Below are positions 11,301 to 23,715 of a stretch of 64,000 nucleotides of DNA, piece after piece. The stretch comes from Crocodylus rhombifer (taxonomy: Eukaryota; Chordata; Crocodylia; Crocodylidae): assembly GCA_038503035.1 (NCBI GenBank), contig JAVSML010024715.1, positions 1 to 64,000 on the forward strand, read 5' to 3'. Under the pieces are notes generated by a model. It saw only the letters and a program-made list of their open reading frames with translations. It did no database searches and was not told the origin of the DNA. The first letter of the stretch is position 1, and every line of letters starts with the position of its first letter. The position numbers were made by a program, and so were the translations under genes.

Positions 11301-14300
11301 TTTAACTTGAGAGTGTGGCATGTTACACATAGGGTGATAGTGGTTGGCTAGGTCCTCCAGCATCCCAGAATGAAATGTATTGTCCCCTCTCACACACCTT
11401 CCTGGAAGAGGACCTTCTGTGAGCTCTGCTGTCCCGCAGTGCTTCAGTAAGAGATAAAAGCAAGGTATATTAGCACTTTATAGACCAAATGTAGTCAGAT
11501 TAATGAAATATAGTTAGTCTATAAGATGCAGAGCTACCCTGCCTTCTGCTTGACTTCAAACTAACACAGATAATGGTGACTCACAGTAGATATCATGACT
11601 CACCAACTTTTCTCCCTTTTCCCAACTGGCTTTCAAGGCTGCTTCTTAAAGGATCCATTAGCATCTCTTCTCTGTGAGAGCCAGAGTGTGAACAAACACT
11701 CAATATGACATACTTTACTACTTGTACACAATAATCTGAGGGCACACACAGAAGTGACAATTTTCGCTTGATCTGGCCACAGCAAGTAGTCTATAATCAT
11801 GACCAAACACAAGTGCATGGCTGCCAGCATCTTAAAAGATGTCCTTTCAGGTGAAAATCTGTATCCTCATTTCATGACAGGTCAGACAAAGACATTTCAA
11901 AACATAACATCCTCTGTAACTTCTGTCTGCCTGCCAGCTAGCCTGTTGCTGTTTTCAGAATGGGAGGGGGAAAGGCAGCAGAAGGTGTTTGGTCTGGGAT
12001 TTTCTCAGCCCTGCTGAAGAGTGGGGCAGGTGTATTGGAGCCCCCCTGAGGTAGGGGAGGGTGCTCCAATTCATCGACCCCACCTTCCAGCACGGATTGG
12101 GAAACCCCTACAATGATCTCCCTCTACTCCCTATCTCCACTCCCATTCTGAAACATTGCAGTCTTGCAGGCAGCAGCTAGATTCCCCTCCCCCCAGGAAC
12201 CAACTCAGAAGGCTTCCTGCAAAGTGTTCTCAGTTACAGCAGGGGGGCTGCACTTCTGTCTGCATCCTGAAAGAGGGTCAGGGAATTTGTCTGGAAAGCT
12301 TGGTCACAGGGACAAGATGGGGGAAAGGAAATACTTATATAAAAAACATCTCATAAGGTGTTGTAGGTGAGTTCTAACCCTGCTGTTCCTTCCACCTTTC
12401 CACCCTTTTCACACATATTTCCCCTGCTCTGAACAAGGATGTGGAGCAGCTGCATCACTCAGGGGAACCTCAGTTGGTAAGCTTAGAACTCACTTTTTAT
12501 TATCAGTATAGCCAAAAAGACAGGGGTGGGGTGGGGAGAAAGGGTGATGACAACCCGTTCCAGCAGCTCTCTGACTCCCCTTGCTGGCAAGCGATAGAAG
12601 AACAAGTTCTTCAGGAGTTTTCTCCCCCTCCTGATGTATGAAGCAGATCATAATAGTTTCTGTCAAGCAACACTACCTGTTACTTGATGGCAATAACATC
12701 TGCAAGGGGCTTGAAAGATACATACATGTGCAACCTCTAGTAACAGTGACAACACCTTTAAAACTTATAAACGTATCTGACTGCATGGTATTGGAGTCCA
12801 GTAACAAACTTTTAATAAGTTGTGGGAAGTGTGCACGTAAACTACCCCAGAGTCCATTTGAGGGATAGTGTTCCTAATGACTACAAATTATGTGACTCTA
12901 AAGGTGCAAATTGTTTGATTATTTTGATGAAGCTTAATGCATTATACTTCCAAAGCTGTCTATACCATAATTGAGAAAATACAAGAATGTTTTAATCATT
13001 TTGATTTTACCCAGTATTCTAATGTACCCCTTTTAATATAATATAATATAATATAATATAATATAATATAATATAATCTCCATCTCATGTAACACTGATG
13101 GCCAAAAGCTATTCAGTATATCTTTTATATGCAGGATCATGATGATACTAGATATAGTCAGCCCAGTTCCTTTGGAGTCACTGGATCTGCCTCAGTTTAA
13201 GTCTAATGAAGACTTGGCCACAATTATTTCATCTGTTTTTTTCCTAGTGATATCACTTGCCATAGCAATATTTCTTATTTTAAATTTAGAGAATAGCACT
13301 AGAAGAATAACATGACAAGAAATTCATGTAGCATTTCTTATATGAATCAGACTTCTTAAAAATGTCCACTTCATTAAAATTTTGTTTAGTTTCAGTATTT
13401 TTACTGTTCAGTGTATTGGCCCAATCCTGCAAACACTAGCCACTTGAATAACTTGGAACACACTTGACTAGTCCTGTTGCAACTAATGTGAAGGAGATGT
13501 AAGTGTCTGAATGTATCAGTGGGCCACATATTGCAATGATGCAGGTGTGCCATTCCATTAGCATTGATTGGCATTTACCAATTGCTTTTCAATAAAAGGG
13601 AATATAGATGGATACATGTAATGATTTGATGAAACATCATGGACTCATAAAGATAAAGTTTTATCCAGCAGGATAAAACTTGTTCTACAGAGTGTAATCA
13701 GGAGGAAACCTCTGTAGACCTAATGGAATTTAATATAAGTCTGTGAAATGCAGAGCAAACCAATAAAAATATTAGTTTATATTTTTAAATGTATGCAGCT
13801 AGATCTGCCAAAAATGAGGAGTAAACACTAAGATTCCCAGAAGATGCATTTTTCTTTTAATGTGTAATAATTTTGAAATAAAGGTATTTTTGAATGATTC
13901 TGAATTGCTCAGAACACCATTGAGCTGCAAGCAGCAAATAATATTGTACTATCAATCAGAGATTAATATCAGTATATGAGATCACAATATATTTGCTCTT
14001 TGAAATGCAATTTTTTTTCAATATTTTGTAATAATTTACAAGTATTTCTTTATTGCTAGAGCAACATAAAAGTTATGAGTGGAAAAGACTTTGGAATCAT
14101 CCAGCTAAACTCCATGTAAAGGCATAATTGCTTTGTATATCTTTTTCAGAAGTGACACAGTTTCTACCACTTTCTGAAATGCACTATATTGTAATCCAAT
14201 GTTGTACATCTTGCTGCTAGGACTCTTTCTTGAAATTCTGCCATAATTTCCAGTTTCTTCATGTCATTTTAATTTTCCTAGTTATGTGACTGGAACGGTG

Positions 14301-15765
14301 CTCATTTAGGTCGGTAAACACTGACCAGAGACTTATGATAGCTGCGTTTTTGGAGCTTCAGTCAATGCTTTACGACAGTGACCAAGAAATAAAAAAAACC
14401 CTCTCCCATCACTGCTGTGAGTCAAAGTTTAACTAAAAGTCACCATGTTAAAACCATAAATCCAAACAGCAGTTATGCACAAGCACTTTTCTGTTCTGGA
14501 CAGAATTAACATAAATTTTGTGGTCAAGTCTCATTATTATTGAGCTCCTGCTTAAAGTTCTTAGGTCTTTTCCAGTAAGTGTTCCTCATGCTTAGCAGCA
14601 ATAAAGTCCTTTTCTGTTGTTGAGATACACATTCAGACACACATGTTGTTCAGACACATTTTGTTGTTAAAGAAACCTTTTGTAAGTTAACCACATGATT
14701 AATATTTAAAAGGGTTCTTTCCAAAACTGCTAACTACTTCAGAAAATCTATTCCTTTACAAGTCCTAACAGTGTAAAATATTGTATGTCCACAGTCTTCA
14801 GAGTCATCAATAAGCCAGCCATATTTGTTTAGCTATGTTATCCTCAGAAAACAACCCCCCCCATCCCATTCATTTTACGGTTGTTCTCCTCTGGCATCTC
14901 TTCATTTTGTTAATTTTACGTAAGCTTTTGAGGGGTCAAAGATTGCAATGCAATTTCAGTAACACTTGAAGAGTGATATCCAGAGAGAGAAAAACTATGT
15001 TTTTTGTCCAATAGTGATACCTTTGCATGCTCAGGTGTGGGATCGTGACTTGCCATTTGATCTGAAATCGATTTGCTTTAAAAAATACAAAATTCATTGT
15101 TCAGTATCACGTCTCTCTCTAAGTGATGTCGGCTTAGTATCCATCAAGGCTTGTTTCTGTTTGCGTTGTAATGAACAATTTTCTTCAAAGAGGTATAAAA
15201 AACAGAGGTTAATGAGCTATGTGACTTCATATCCTAAGATCAAATGAACAGACAGAAGTCAAAGGCATATATTCCTATATACAAAAAATAAACTGCATGC
15301 TCCTCTTTTGCCAAAGGAAAACCACAAAGAATATAAATAAGATTTCTAAGAGAAGGAGAACTAGCTGGTTACTCTGTAACATTCTTTATTGGACCCACCT
15401 CTCCCTTTAAGAAAGAAATGGACTTAAACATTTATCTAAAGCTCCTTCCAATGATTATATTAAATTCACGCTATGTATGTGAATGTTGCCTACATGATTA
15501 CATAAAGTGTGTTTTTCAACCAGACTAATCTAACTGAAAATGTAGTCCAGTTAGATGGGCTTCTGGCACTAAATACAATTTAGATATAATACGGTGAATG
15601 CAAAAAGTTACAAACAATGAGGAATATCATTTCCTCTCCCCTCATTTTTTAAGTGTTAGTGGTGGTGTCCTCACGAAAACTGTAGATGGTGCTGAGCGGA
15701 GGTTCATTTCCAATACTGAAGAATATTATATTTAGATAATCTTCTGCAATGGAGCATAAGAAATG
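8396..15765. other. long AT-rich region, no gene recognised
   Basis: Apart from the (TATAA)n microsatellite at 13034-13077, I see no repeat family, RNA gene or protein domain. All open frames are short and lack recognisable motifs. A somewhat GC-richer patch at about 12000-12450 also yields nothing identifiable. It could be intron or intergenic DNA. Confidence 0.45.
13034..13077. repeat. (TATAA)n microsatellite
   Basis: Nearly perfect tandem pentanucleotide, about eight to nine units. Confidence 0.95.
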
Positions 15766-15769
15766 GAAC

Positions 15770-16345
15770 AAAATCAAACAATACAAAGTGTAATTACAAT
15801 GGCTTCAGCTCTAGCATGGGAACACATAAACTGGAGACAACTGAGGAAGAGAGCTACCTGCGAGTACTGGTTGACTCATACTCATGCATTCACACTTGTG
15901 CACAGATGTCAGTGCAACACAGCTGTGAAAAAGGCAAGCACACATATAGAATGTATAAAGCAAGGTATAGAAGAGACATGGAAGTACTAATAAAACTGTA
16001 TAAGGCATTGGTAAGACTCCATTTCAAATACTGGGTGCAACAGGTCACTAAGTTTTAAACAAGATAAGTTTAACTTGGAGTTAATTCAAAAAGGCCCATG
16101 AAGATGGTTAAAGGAGTGAAGACTTTTTCTTATGAGAGCAAAATATTTAATTTGGCAAAACAGAGTTTGAGGGGGGATATGATCACTTCATACATATATG
16201 GGACAAATATTAAGTAAGATGAAGAGCTTTTTAGGCTTAAAACCAACACTGCCCTAAAGTCAAACAGCTAGATAAGAGATTAGAAGATTTCTAACTGAGG
16301 AGTGGCATTTTTGCAACAGGCTACAAAACAAAGTGATGGAGATAA
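15770..16345 (+). mobile_element. ancient CR1/L3-type LINE fragment
   Basis: Plus-strand sequence resembles the C-terminal part of a CR1/L3 ORF2 and its surroundings. Degraded equivalents of LGVLVDHKMN, CNAAVKKAN, KTLGCIKRGI and [21 protein letters not shown] can be followed across frames: TTEEESYLRVLVDSYS, QCNTAVKKASTHIECIKQGI and YKALVRLHFKYWVQQV. It then passes into a partial 3' region. It is far more diverged than the other CR1 copies here and full of frameshifts. The assignment rests on this pattern of motif order; the exact family is uncertain. Confidence 0.6.
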
Positions 16346-16691
16346 AGAACTTTCATATATTTAATACTGAAATGTAAAAATTATGGAAGGGAATACAAAC
16401 AACACAAGAGACTTGTAGTGCAAGTGTCAGTGTGTGTGATGTGGAATCATGTAATTGCAGTTTGCAGGTAAGGGTATAAAAATAGTTCTGTAAAGTGGAA
16501 GATATGATAATGCCATGTCCTGGGGCTTTGCTGATCACTAGTTGGACTAGTTCCTCAGGACTAGAAGGATTTTTTTTCTCCCTCATCAATGTTGCTTGAT
16601 TCTGGGAATGGGTAGGGTGAGGTGGTCACTAAGTTTACTTTCACTGAGACACTGCATTAGCCCCTGTAAGGCTGAGTTTGGGGTATCATTT

Positions 16692-16693
<2 letters not shown>

Positions 16694-16728
<35 letters not shown>
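16694..16728. repeat. poly(T) tract
   Basis: Uninterrupted run of about 35 T. It could be an old poly(A) tail of a minus-strand retroposed sequence, but no body sequence was recognised to its right. Confidence 0.95.
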
Positions 16729-16730
<2 letters not shown>

Positions 16731-16933
16731 TGAGCTGTGATAATGTCCCCTCCCACCCTAGAAATCCAGAGGTTCCTGATGGGTAGAAGACAGTGATTTT
16801 ATATTCAGGGTCATACCAATCATCAGATTTGGGATTGGAAAGGAATTTTTTCCCTTGGTTAGACTGGGAAAGACTAGATATTTTTTGCTTTCCTCTGTAG
16901 TGTTAGGGTCATGGTCCATTTACATGGTCTGAC

Positions 16934-16938
<5 letters not shown>

Positions 16939-16964
<26 letters not shown>

Positions 16965-17070
16965 GTCAATATACACATACATATACATATATATATACAC
17001 ACACATACATACATATATATGTGTGTTTGTGTGCGTGTGTGTGTGTTTGAATATATATATATGTATATAT
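16939..17070. repeat. (TA)n / (TG)n compound microsatellite
   Basis: Alternating purine-pyrimidine tract with TA, CA, TG and ATAC sub-blocks. Confidence 0.95.
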
Positions 17071-17360
17071 ATCTTGACTGACTACTCCATGTTGTTGCAG
17101 TGGAAAGTCATAGGCAGTACTCACATCTCCTCCATCTCCCCTGCTTTTACCTGTGGTATGTTGTAGGGGATTCTTGGTATTTTGGATATTGTTCCTTGTA
17201 GTTCTGTATGAGGGTTGAAGGTGGTAATTTGGGGGATTCATTTAGTTAATCAAAATCCCCCATCCTTAGCACTGCCAGAAAGTCTTGTAGAAGAATTCAG
17301 CTTCACATGAATAGGAATTATAAGGGGATCTCTGAAAAAAGTCAATTGTCCATTGAACAA

Positions 17361-17474
17361 TTATAAACAGGGACCCTGGTTTTCTCTGATTTAATGCCCC
17401 CCTTCCCAATTTTTGTTTAAAAAAGTAACTCCAAATCCACATTTTTCCATGATTTAAATGAAACATCACTATAT
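17361..17474 (-). repeat. left arm of inverted repeat flanking the Tx1-like LINE
   Basis: The reverse complement of this ~114 bp matches 24196-24321 with few differences: shared TTTCATTTAAATCAT, GGATTTGG, GTTACTTTTTT, AATCAGAGAAAACCAGG and CCCTG. The outer boundary is TTATAA at 17361-17366, followed by CAGGGACCCTGG. The arm is not part of the LINE, because the same sequence lies beyond both LINE ends in opposite orientation. It looks like one half of a palindromic (foldback or MITE-like) DNA element. Confidence 0.85.
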
Positions 17475-17475
17475 A

Positions 17476-17489
17476 GAAAGGAAGAAAGA
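17476..17489. repeat. GA-rich tract at the 3' boundary of the Tx1-like LINE
   Basis: GAAAGGAAGAAAGA between the left inverted arm and the LINE 3' end. A similar, longer tract lies at 24168-24191 in the same orientation. They are likely the target-site duplication or the split target microsatellite. Confidence 0.7.
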
Positions 17490-17699
17490 CTTTGACTTTT
17501 AAGAGACATTTATTCCTGGAAGGGTGACAAATGGTGGGCAGTAGAAATTATGTACAGTTCAGTCCGAGGATCTGGGCCTCCAGGACAAGGCCTGCGCTTA
17601 TGGCCTGCAAGGCCTGCCTGCACACTTTAGACAAAAAAACAAAATACACAAACATCAAAAGAAGTATTTACATATATACATATATATAGTTCTTGCCAG

Positions 17700-20600
17700 T
17701 GGGGACACCCAGGGGGCCCTCTGGACATCAGGGGTCAGTCCGCCCAGACAAAGCCCAAGGTCTCAGTTTGCTGTGTGCGCCTCTGCACCTTGAGGAGCTA
17801 GTGGTGTCACAGGGCAAGGAGCAGGCATACCACCTTGACTCAGCACAGTGCCCCTTCGATGGCCCAGCATTCCTCAAAGGTGGACACCATCCACCAGAGG
17901 ACCACATGTTCAAATTCAAGAAAGAGGCGGGCCCGCACCAGCAGGCGGAAAAGCTGCAGGGCATCATGCATCCCCATCCTGGTGAGCCGGTTTCACCGGC
18001 TCTTCAGGGTGGCCATCTTGGCCTGGCCCACCAGGAAGTTAGCCAGGCTGACTGCAGCCCACTCAGCTGCCCGGTATGGGAAGGAGTGAATGTAGGTTTC
18101 CGCTGAGAAGTCCCGGCCCAGTGCCCGAAGCAGCACCCCAAGGGTGGCAAAGAGTGGCTACAATCGGGGGCAGTCAAGGAAGGTGTGGAAAATGTCCTCT
18201 TCTAGCACCCCTGGGCAGAAGGGGCAGGCCACCAAGGCCACCAGGTGCAGATGGCTCACAAAGGTGCCAGTGGGCAGGATGCTGTGCACCAATCCGCACT
18301 GGAGGTAACTGGTCTTCTTGGCGGTGGGTGCCTTGTACAGTGTGTGCCACTCTGGGGTCTCGGGCCACACCAGATGCCACTGCCACACTGTGTCGGGGCA
18401 GCCAGCCAGCATCTGGGCATGCCAGGTGCGCATGCGTTCCCATGCATAATGTCCTTTCCAGGGCAGTGTGCCAAAGGGGAAGCCCGTATTGCTGCTGGGG
18501 GGAACAAGGAGCCTAAGCAGTGTGTTGGGCTGGTCAGCCAGCCCACTAGCCACTACTGGGAGGACCAGCAGTGGTGGGAAGGCATCATCTGCAGCATCCA
18601 CAATGGGGAGGGCCTGGTGAGCCTGGAGGTAGCCTTCTAAGGTGGTCACTGCTTCCGTCAGGAGGGTAGCCCTAACGACATACAGAAGCTGGCCCACAGT
18701 GTAGATGGAGTGCAGTGGAGTGCATCCAGGCAGCCAGGGCTTCAGGTGACAGCCAGTCCAACTTAGCAGGGTCCAGGAGGTGCCCCAGGTGGGTGGTGTG
18801 CACCTTGATGAGAGCAGCCATGAAACTGGTGGAGGCCAGACTCAGCACGACATGCTGCAGGGCTGGGTTGTGGACCAGGGGCTCCTGAAGCAGTTGTGGG
18901 AAATGCGGGTGCCTGGCTTGTGGGGACAGGCCCACACCATGCTGCAGTAGAACTGCCCCATTCAGGAAGGTGAGGTCCAGCATAAACAAATCCTGGTCAA
19001 CTCCCCCACTTGGTGCAGAAACTGGCATGGGAGGTGGCCCTCAACATACAGGAGCCACTGGAGGGCTTGCAGGCAGTAGGCAGCCACCCTGCTGGCCAGG
19101 TCAATCAGGCCCTGGCCCACCTTGGTGGTGGGCAGGTAAAGGGCAGCTCATGGGAGCCAGTGTCATCCATCCCAGAGGAAGTCCACTAGGAGCCGCTGCA
19201 GTCTCGAGTAGCTCCGGTGGAGGGTCCAGCACAGCAAAGCGGTGCCACAGAGTCGCCGCCACCAGGTTGTGGTGATGAGGATCCAGCCACATTAGGAGAG
19301 GGCTGGCAAGCACCAGTGCTGCAGGTGGGCCTCCACCCCCTCCACCAGGTCCTCCCAGTTGTGGGCTGCAAAGGCTGGCAGCCCCAGGAACACTTCTAAG
19401 GCTTTGGGGCCTTCCTGGTGCCAGGTGAAGTCCCCTGGCAGGTCCGGAGGTGGTTTGCCAGCCCACATCCTGAGCAGGAGTGTATCACACTTGCCCCAGT
19501 TGACGTGGGCTGATGTGGCAAGCTCGTAGGTGCATTGGCAGTCCACCAGAGCCCACACATCCTCCTGGCTGCTCAAGAAGACTGTCACATTGTCCACATA
19601 TGCCGCCAGCTGGATCGGGGGGCCAGTGGTTGGGCCCTGTGCTGGTAGAAGAGCAAAGCTGTTCAGGCAATGTTGCAGAGTGTGCAGCAATGATTCGATG
19701 GCCAGGTAGTACAGCATGCCCAAGAGGGGGCAGCCTTGGTGTATGCTGCAACTCACCAGGAATGGGGAACACAGCACGCTGTTCACCTTGAGCAGGCTGG
19801 AGGCATTGTGGTACAGGACCCAGAGCACCACGAGGAAAAGAGGCCTGAAGCCAAAAGCCTCAAGGGTGCTGAGCAGGTACCGGTGGTCAACTCGATCAAA
19901 GGACTTCTCCTGATCCAGGGAGACTGAACTGATGTCCAAGCCAAAAATCTCCACAGCCATGAGCAGGTCATACAGCAGAAACAGGTTGTCCTCGATGGTC
20001 CTGCCCAGCACACAGTAGCTCTGCTCAGGCCCAATGACGGAGGCCATGACAGTGTGGAGACAGTTCATCAGTGCCTTTGCCAGGATCTTATAGTCAGTGC
20101 ACAGAAGGGAGACAGGCCACCAGTTCTTAAGGCAGCCAAGGTCTCCCCTCTTGGGCAGCAAGGTGAGCAGGGTCCCTATTGGCGAGGCTCTCGTGGAAGA
20201 CACGGAGGAGGCTGGGCCCAAGGAGGGGCCTGAAGGATTTGTAAAATTCCACAGGCAGTCCATCAAGGCCTGGGGCCTTGCCCAAGGCAAGCCCCACCAC
20301 AGCAACCTCAAGCTCTTCCAGGGAGAGTTTGCGCTCCAGGGCCTCGACCTGCGAAGCACTGAGGCACAGCAGGTCCTTATGCAAATGCTGGGTGGCCTCT
20401 GGACAAATGAAGTGAGCCACAAACAAGTCCTGATAGAGGGTGACAGCATGTCCCCACACTTCGCTTGGGTCCATGAGCAGCCGTCCCTCTGGGGTCTTGA
20501 GATGGTCCAATGTCTTTGCTGCAGCCCACTGCCTCTCCAGGCTGAAGAAGCCAGTTGGGGCATCAGCCTCCACCTGCTCCTGGCAGCAGGAAAGTACCTG

Positions 20601-21658
20601 CGCGCTGTGGGCTGCACCCTCCACCAGCTCCTGCAGGCATTTCTTGCAGGACTGGAGGCTCTCGAGGAGTGTCGCATCATTGCCTGTGCACAGCGGGGCT
20701 ACCTCAAGCTCCACCACATCCTCCAGCTCCTGGGTGGGGAAGCAGATCTCACTTGCTGCCATCTGGGAATACTGTTGGCAGAATGCCCGAATCTGGATTG
20801 TCCCCATATCCCACCACAGCCACAGTCTGTTCACACAGCCTCCTAGCTCCTCCAGAGGTGGGTAAAGCAGTCCCTGAAGTGGGTGTCCTGCAGCAGGCTG
20901 ATGTTGAGGCACCACTAAGGGGCCCACATGCGTGCTTTGCCAGGGAGACTCAGTTCGCAGCAGACCAGGGTGTGGTCTGAGAGGCCTAATGAGATAATGC
21001 AGCTCCTGTGCAGTAATGGCAGATGGTGCTGGGCAATGTAAAGGTGGTTGAGGTGCGCCATGGCTATCCCACTGACACTCATCTTTGCCCAAGTATATTG
21101 GTACATGTCAGTGTGGATGACCTGCCAGGCATCGACGAGATCTGCTGCCTCCAGCATGGTCCACAGCTTGTGGGCCGAAGGCAGATGGGGCTCCGGCCCC
21201 ATCTGCTCTAGCAGCGTGTCAACAGTGCAGTTGAAATCCCCACCCATGAGCAGGTCATCGTTCTCACTGGAATCACACAGGAGGTCACCCAGGGTCTCTA
21301 AGAAGGCTACCCTCTCTCTCCCCTCAGTGGGCTCATAGACATTGACAAGGAGCAAGCTCTGCTGGATGGTCAACAGCTGGCTGGGGACAACCTCTCATGC
21401 CACTGCCGAGTTGTACTGCAGCTGCAGTGAGAGGAGGGTTACCACTCCTGTGCTAAGGTTGGTGCTGTGGCTTAGAAGCAAGTGACCCCTCCAGGCAGTG
21501 TGCCAGTCAGCTTGAATGTGCATGTAGCTGTGCGCCTCCTGGAAGAAGGCAATTGCCAGCTGCTTCTGCTGCAAACCCTTCAGGATGGCCTTCCACTTCA
21601 CTGGGTCCCTCCAGCCACTGGTGTTCAGTGAGGCAATTGTGGTAACTGCCATGAGCAA
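17700..21658 (-). pseudogene. Tx1-like LINE ORF2 (APE endonuclease, reverse transcriptase, CCHC)
   Basis: ORF2 of the minus-strand LINE. The start at 21658 precedes IASLNTSGW and AFFQEAH, the opening motifs of the APE-type endonuclease. GGDFNCTVD and LGLSDHTLV (21373-20915) carry the catalytic Asp/Asn and Asp-His. The usual D-R-I/L-Y motif is degraded to LNHLYI. The RT begins with LGKAPGLDGLPVEFYKSF (near 20270), then NWWPVSLLCTDYKILAKAL, VIGPEQSYCVLGRTIEDNLF and SLDQEKSFDRVDHRYL. The YADD box reads YVDN (near 19590), so a catalytic Asp is lost. The C-terminal zinc motif CPFC(x9)HTFLDC lies at about 18235-18180. The frame changes near 21400, 20930, 20200, 19300, 19000 and 18680. The domain order fits Tx1 relatives; it cannot be active. 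Confidence 0.87.
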
Positions 21659-21740
21659 GACAATAGAGAGGAAGGATAGGCAGGGTGCAGGCGGGAAAGA
21701 AGGTGATAGAGCAGGACAAAACCACAGAACAGGGAAAGGC

Positions 21741-23715
21741 CTACCCTTGCTCTACCCTATTCCATGGACACATCTTGGCCCCACACCCCATCACCCAGGT
21801 TACCAGCTTTTCAAGCTGGAAGGCATGTTGACACGTGCCTGGGTCCCAGTGCATAATCCCCGCTGCGTCACTAGCAGTGTGGACAAACCACGCAGGGTCT
21901 TGGCACCATTTCTGAATACTTTCTGCCATATTCCTCTGGCCCTTGGTCTGCTCTAAGAACTTGAGGAGGCCTCCATAGCTGCGGGCCACCCGGGGCAGAG
22001 GGGTTCTCTAGCAGGAGCTAGATGTTGCTGACCGAGAACTGGCGGGGCTTCATTCTGGAAGGGGACCTAGCATTCTGGAAGGGGAAGGCTGGTAAAAAGT
22101 GTCCTCCATAGATAGGCTCCCTAGCAGGCTCCCCTTGGAATCTGGGTCAAGGACCATCTCCGGGAGATCAATCCCCATCTGCTTTGGGGGACAAATGTTG
22201 TCCTGCTCCCAGGGCCGCTTGTGGCACTCAGGGGGCAAGCACTCCATCTCTTCCTCATTGGCCTTGGTGGGCAGGGGAGCAGGCCAGGAGGTGGCAGGTC
22301 CCTCTGCTGTCTCCTGTGCCTGATGCTGGTGAGGCAGGCACTCTCTCCCTGCCCTGCTGCTCACAAGTCCCATGAGCTGGGATGGGGGTGAGGGGTTGCT
22401 ACACATCTCTGGGACACCCTCAGTTGTGGCCTGAGATGGTAGGGTTTCTGGGGGAACAGGCAGGGTGGGGTCAGGTTCCCTGGCTACATTTTCCTCAGCG
22501 CTGTCAGAGGTGGGCCCAAAAGGGGCAGGGGTTCCTTTAGAAGCTCCTTTTTGCCTTCTGCTTTTGTCTTTCTTGGGAACAGGTGGTACCTTACCCCAAA
22601 GGGGGTGGGCCAGGCTGCTTGGCAGCCTCGACTGAGGCAGAGGTGGAGAGAGGTGGAGGGGAGGTCTCATTTGTTTCACCTAATAGGGCTCCAGCACCCA
22701 AAACACTAGCCACCCTGGGTGGAACTGGGACAGGGAGGGACTGGGAGGATGTCCCAGCCCCTCCACCAGGTGAAACACCCACACTGGGGGGATCAGCCCC
22801 ATCAGGTGTGGGGAGGGTGGAGGGAGGCTGAGAGGAGGCCACGGTCACCCCAACCGGTGGAGTGTCAATGCTTGGGGCACCAGCTGTCCCAGAGGGGACC
22901 AGGGCAAAAGAGGGATCTTCCCAGCCCCTCCACTGGGCAAGGCATCAGCCCCAAAGGGGTGGGAGAAACCTGGGAAGACATCCCAGCCCCCCCCAGGTGG
23001 CATGCTCATGCCAGAGGGGTCGATCCCCCCAAATGGAGCAGGGGTGGAGGGGGGCTAGGAGGAGCCCCCAACCCCACCCTTTGATGAGGCTCCCATGCCA
23101 GAAGTGGAGGTGTCATTCCCCTGTGTGGGTGCACCAGCTAGTGCCCTGGCTGACTGCCCCAGTAGGCAGTGAGCAGCCAGGTGAGAGCTGCCACTGCAGC
23201 AGCAGCATGCATTCCCATCCTGGGAGAAGTAGACCAGATAAGGCCTCCCATCCACCACAAAGGTTATAGAGAGAGGCAGGATCTGGGTGCCACCTGTGAG
23301 AAGCATGAACACCTGCCTTCAAAAGGACAGGACATGCCTGAGCCTGGGGTCCCTGTGCCGCATAGTCAGCCTACACCAGGGGCTGGTTAGGACACCATAG
23401 GTGAGGTCCCATTTCATGAGGTCCCAGTGTGGCAGGTGTGGGGAGATGTTGGAGGCCACTACCTGCACTGCCAGGATCTCCAGGGGTGTTATAAAGTAGT
23501 GGATGCCTGAGATTTCCAGCCTCGCTGCATACACCTCCCTCACCAGGCTGGGGGAGCTCAAGTATATGATGGGCACTGAGTTTACCCAGGAGGCATACCA
23601 GACACTTCAGCATTCCCACAGGTCCACCAGAGCTCTGATGCAGGCCTCCACCCTAACATGGAGAAGGGTGTGCACCCGCAGACATCCCCATGCCAAGTAT
23701 CCTGGCTGCTGACAG
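21741..23715 (-). pseudogene. Tx1-like LINE ORF1 (zinc-knuckle nucleic-acid-binding protein)
   Basis: ORF1 of the same LINE. An N-terminal folded region (LSSPSLVREVYAARLEISGI, then EILAVQVVASNISPHLP) runs to a single in-frame stop at about 23319 and continues in the same frame with QVFMLLTGGTQILPLSITFV. It then reaches a C-x2-C-x4-H-x4-C zinc knuckle, CCCCSGSSHLAAHC (about 23205-23165). A long Pro/Ser/Glu-rich, presumably disordered, part follows in shifted frames (22848-22591 and 22679-22050). The segment at 21989-21741 (LLKFLEQTKGQRNMAESIQK) looks like the ORF1 C-terminus. It is predicted to coat LINE RNA; it is broken by one stop and at least two frameshifts. Confidence 0.75.

Larger units (their letters stand above)
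16346..17360. other. unique and simple-sequence DNA
   Basis: Contains a T homopolymer (16694-16728) and mixed (TA)n/(CA)n/(TG)n tracts (16939-17070). No gene or transposon was recognised in the remainder. Confidence 0.6.

Noticed and set aside
20097..20846. 249-codon plus-strand ORF
   Set aside because: Antisense shadow of the GC-rich Tx1-like RT region; the minus strand carries the recognisable RT motifs.
22050..22679. 209-codon Pro/Glu-rich ORF as an independent gene
   Set aside because: It is the disordered part of the Tx1-like LINE ORF1, flanked by its other pieces on the same strand.
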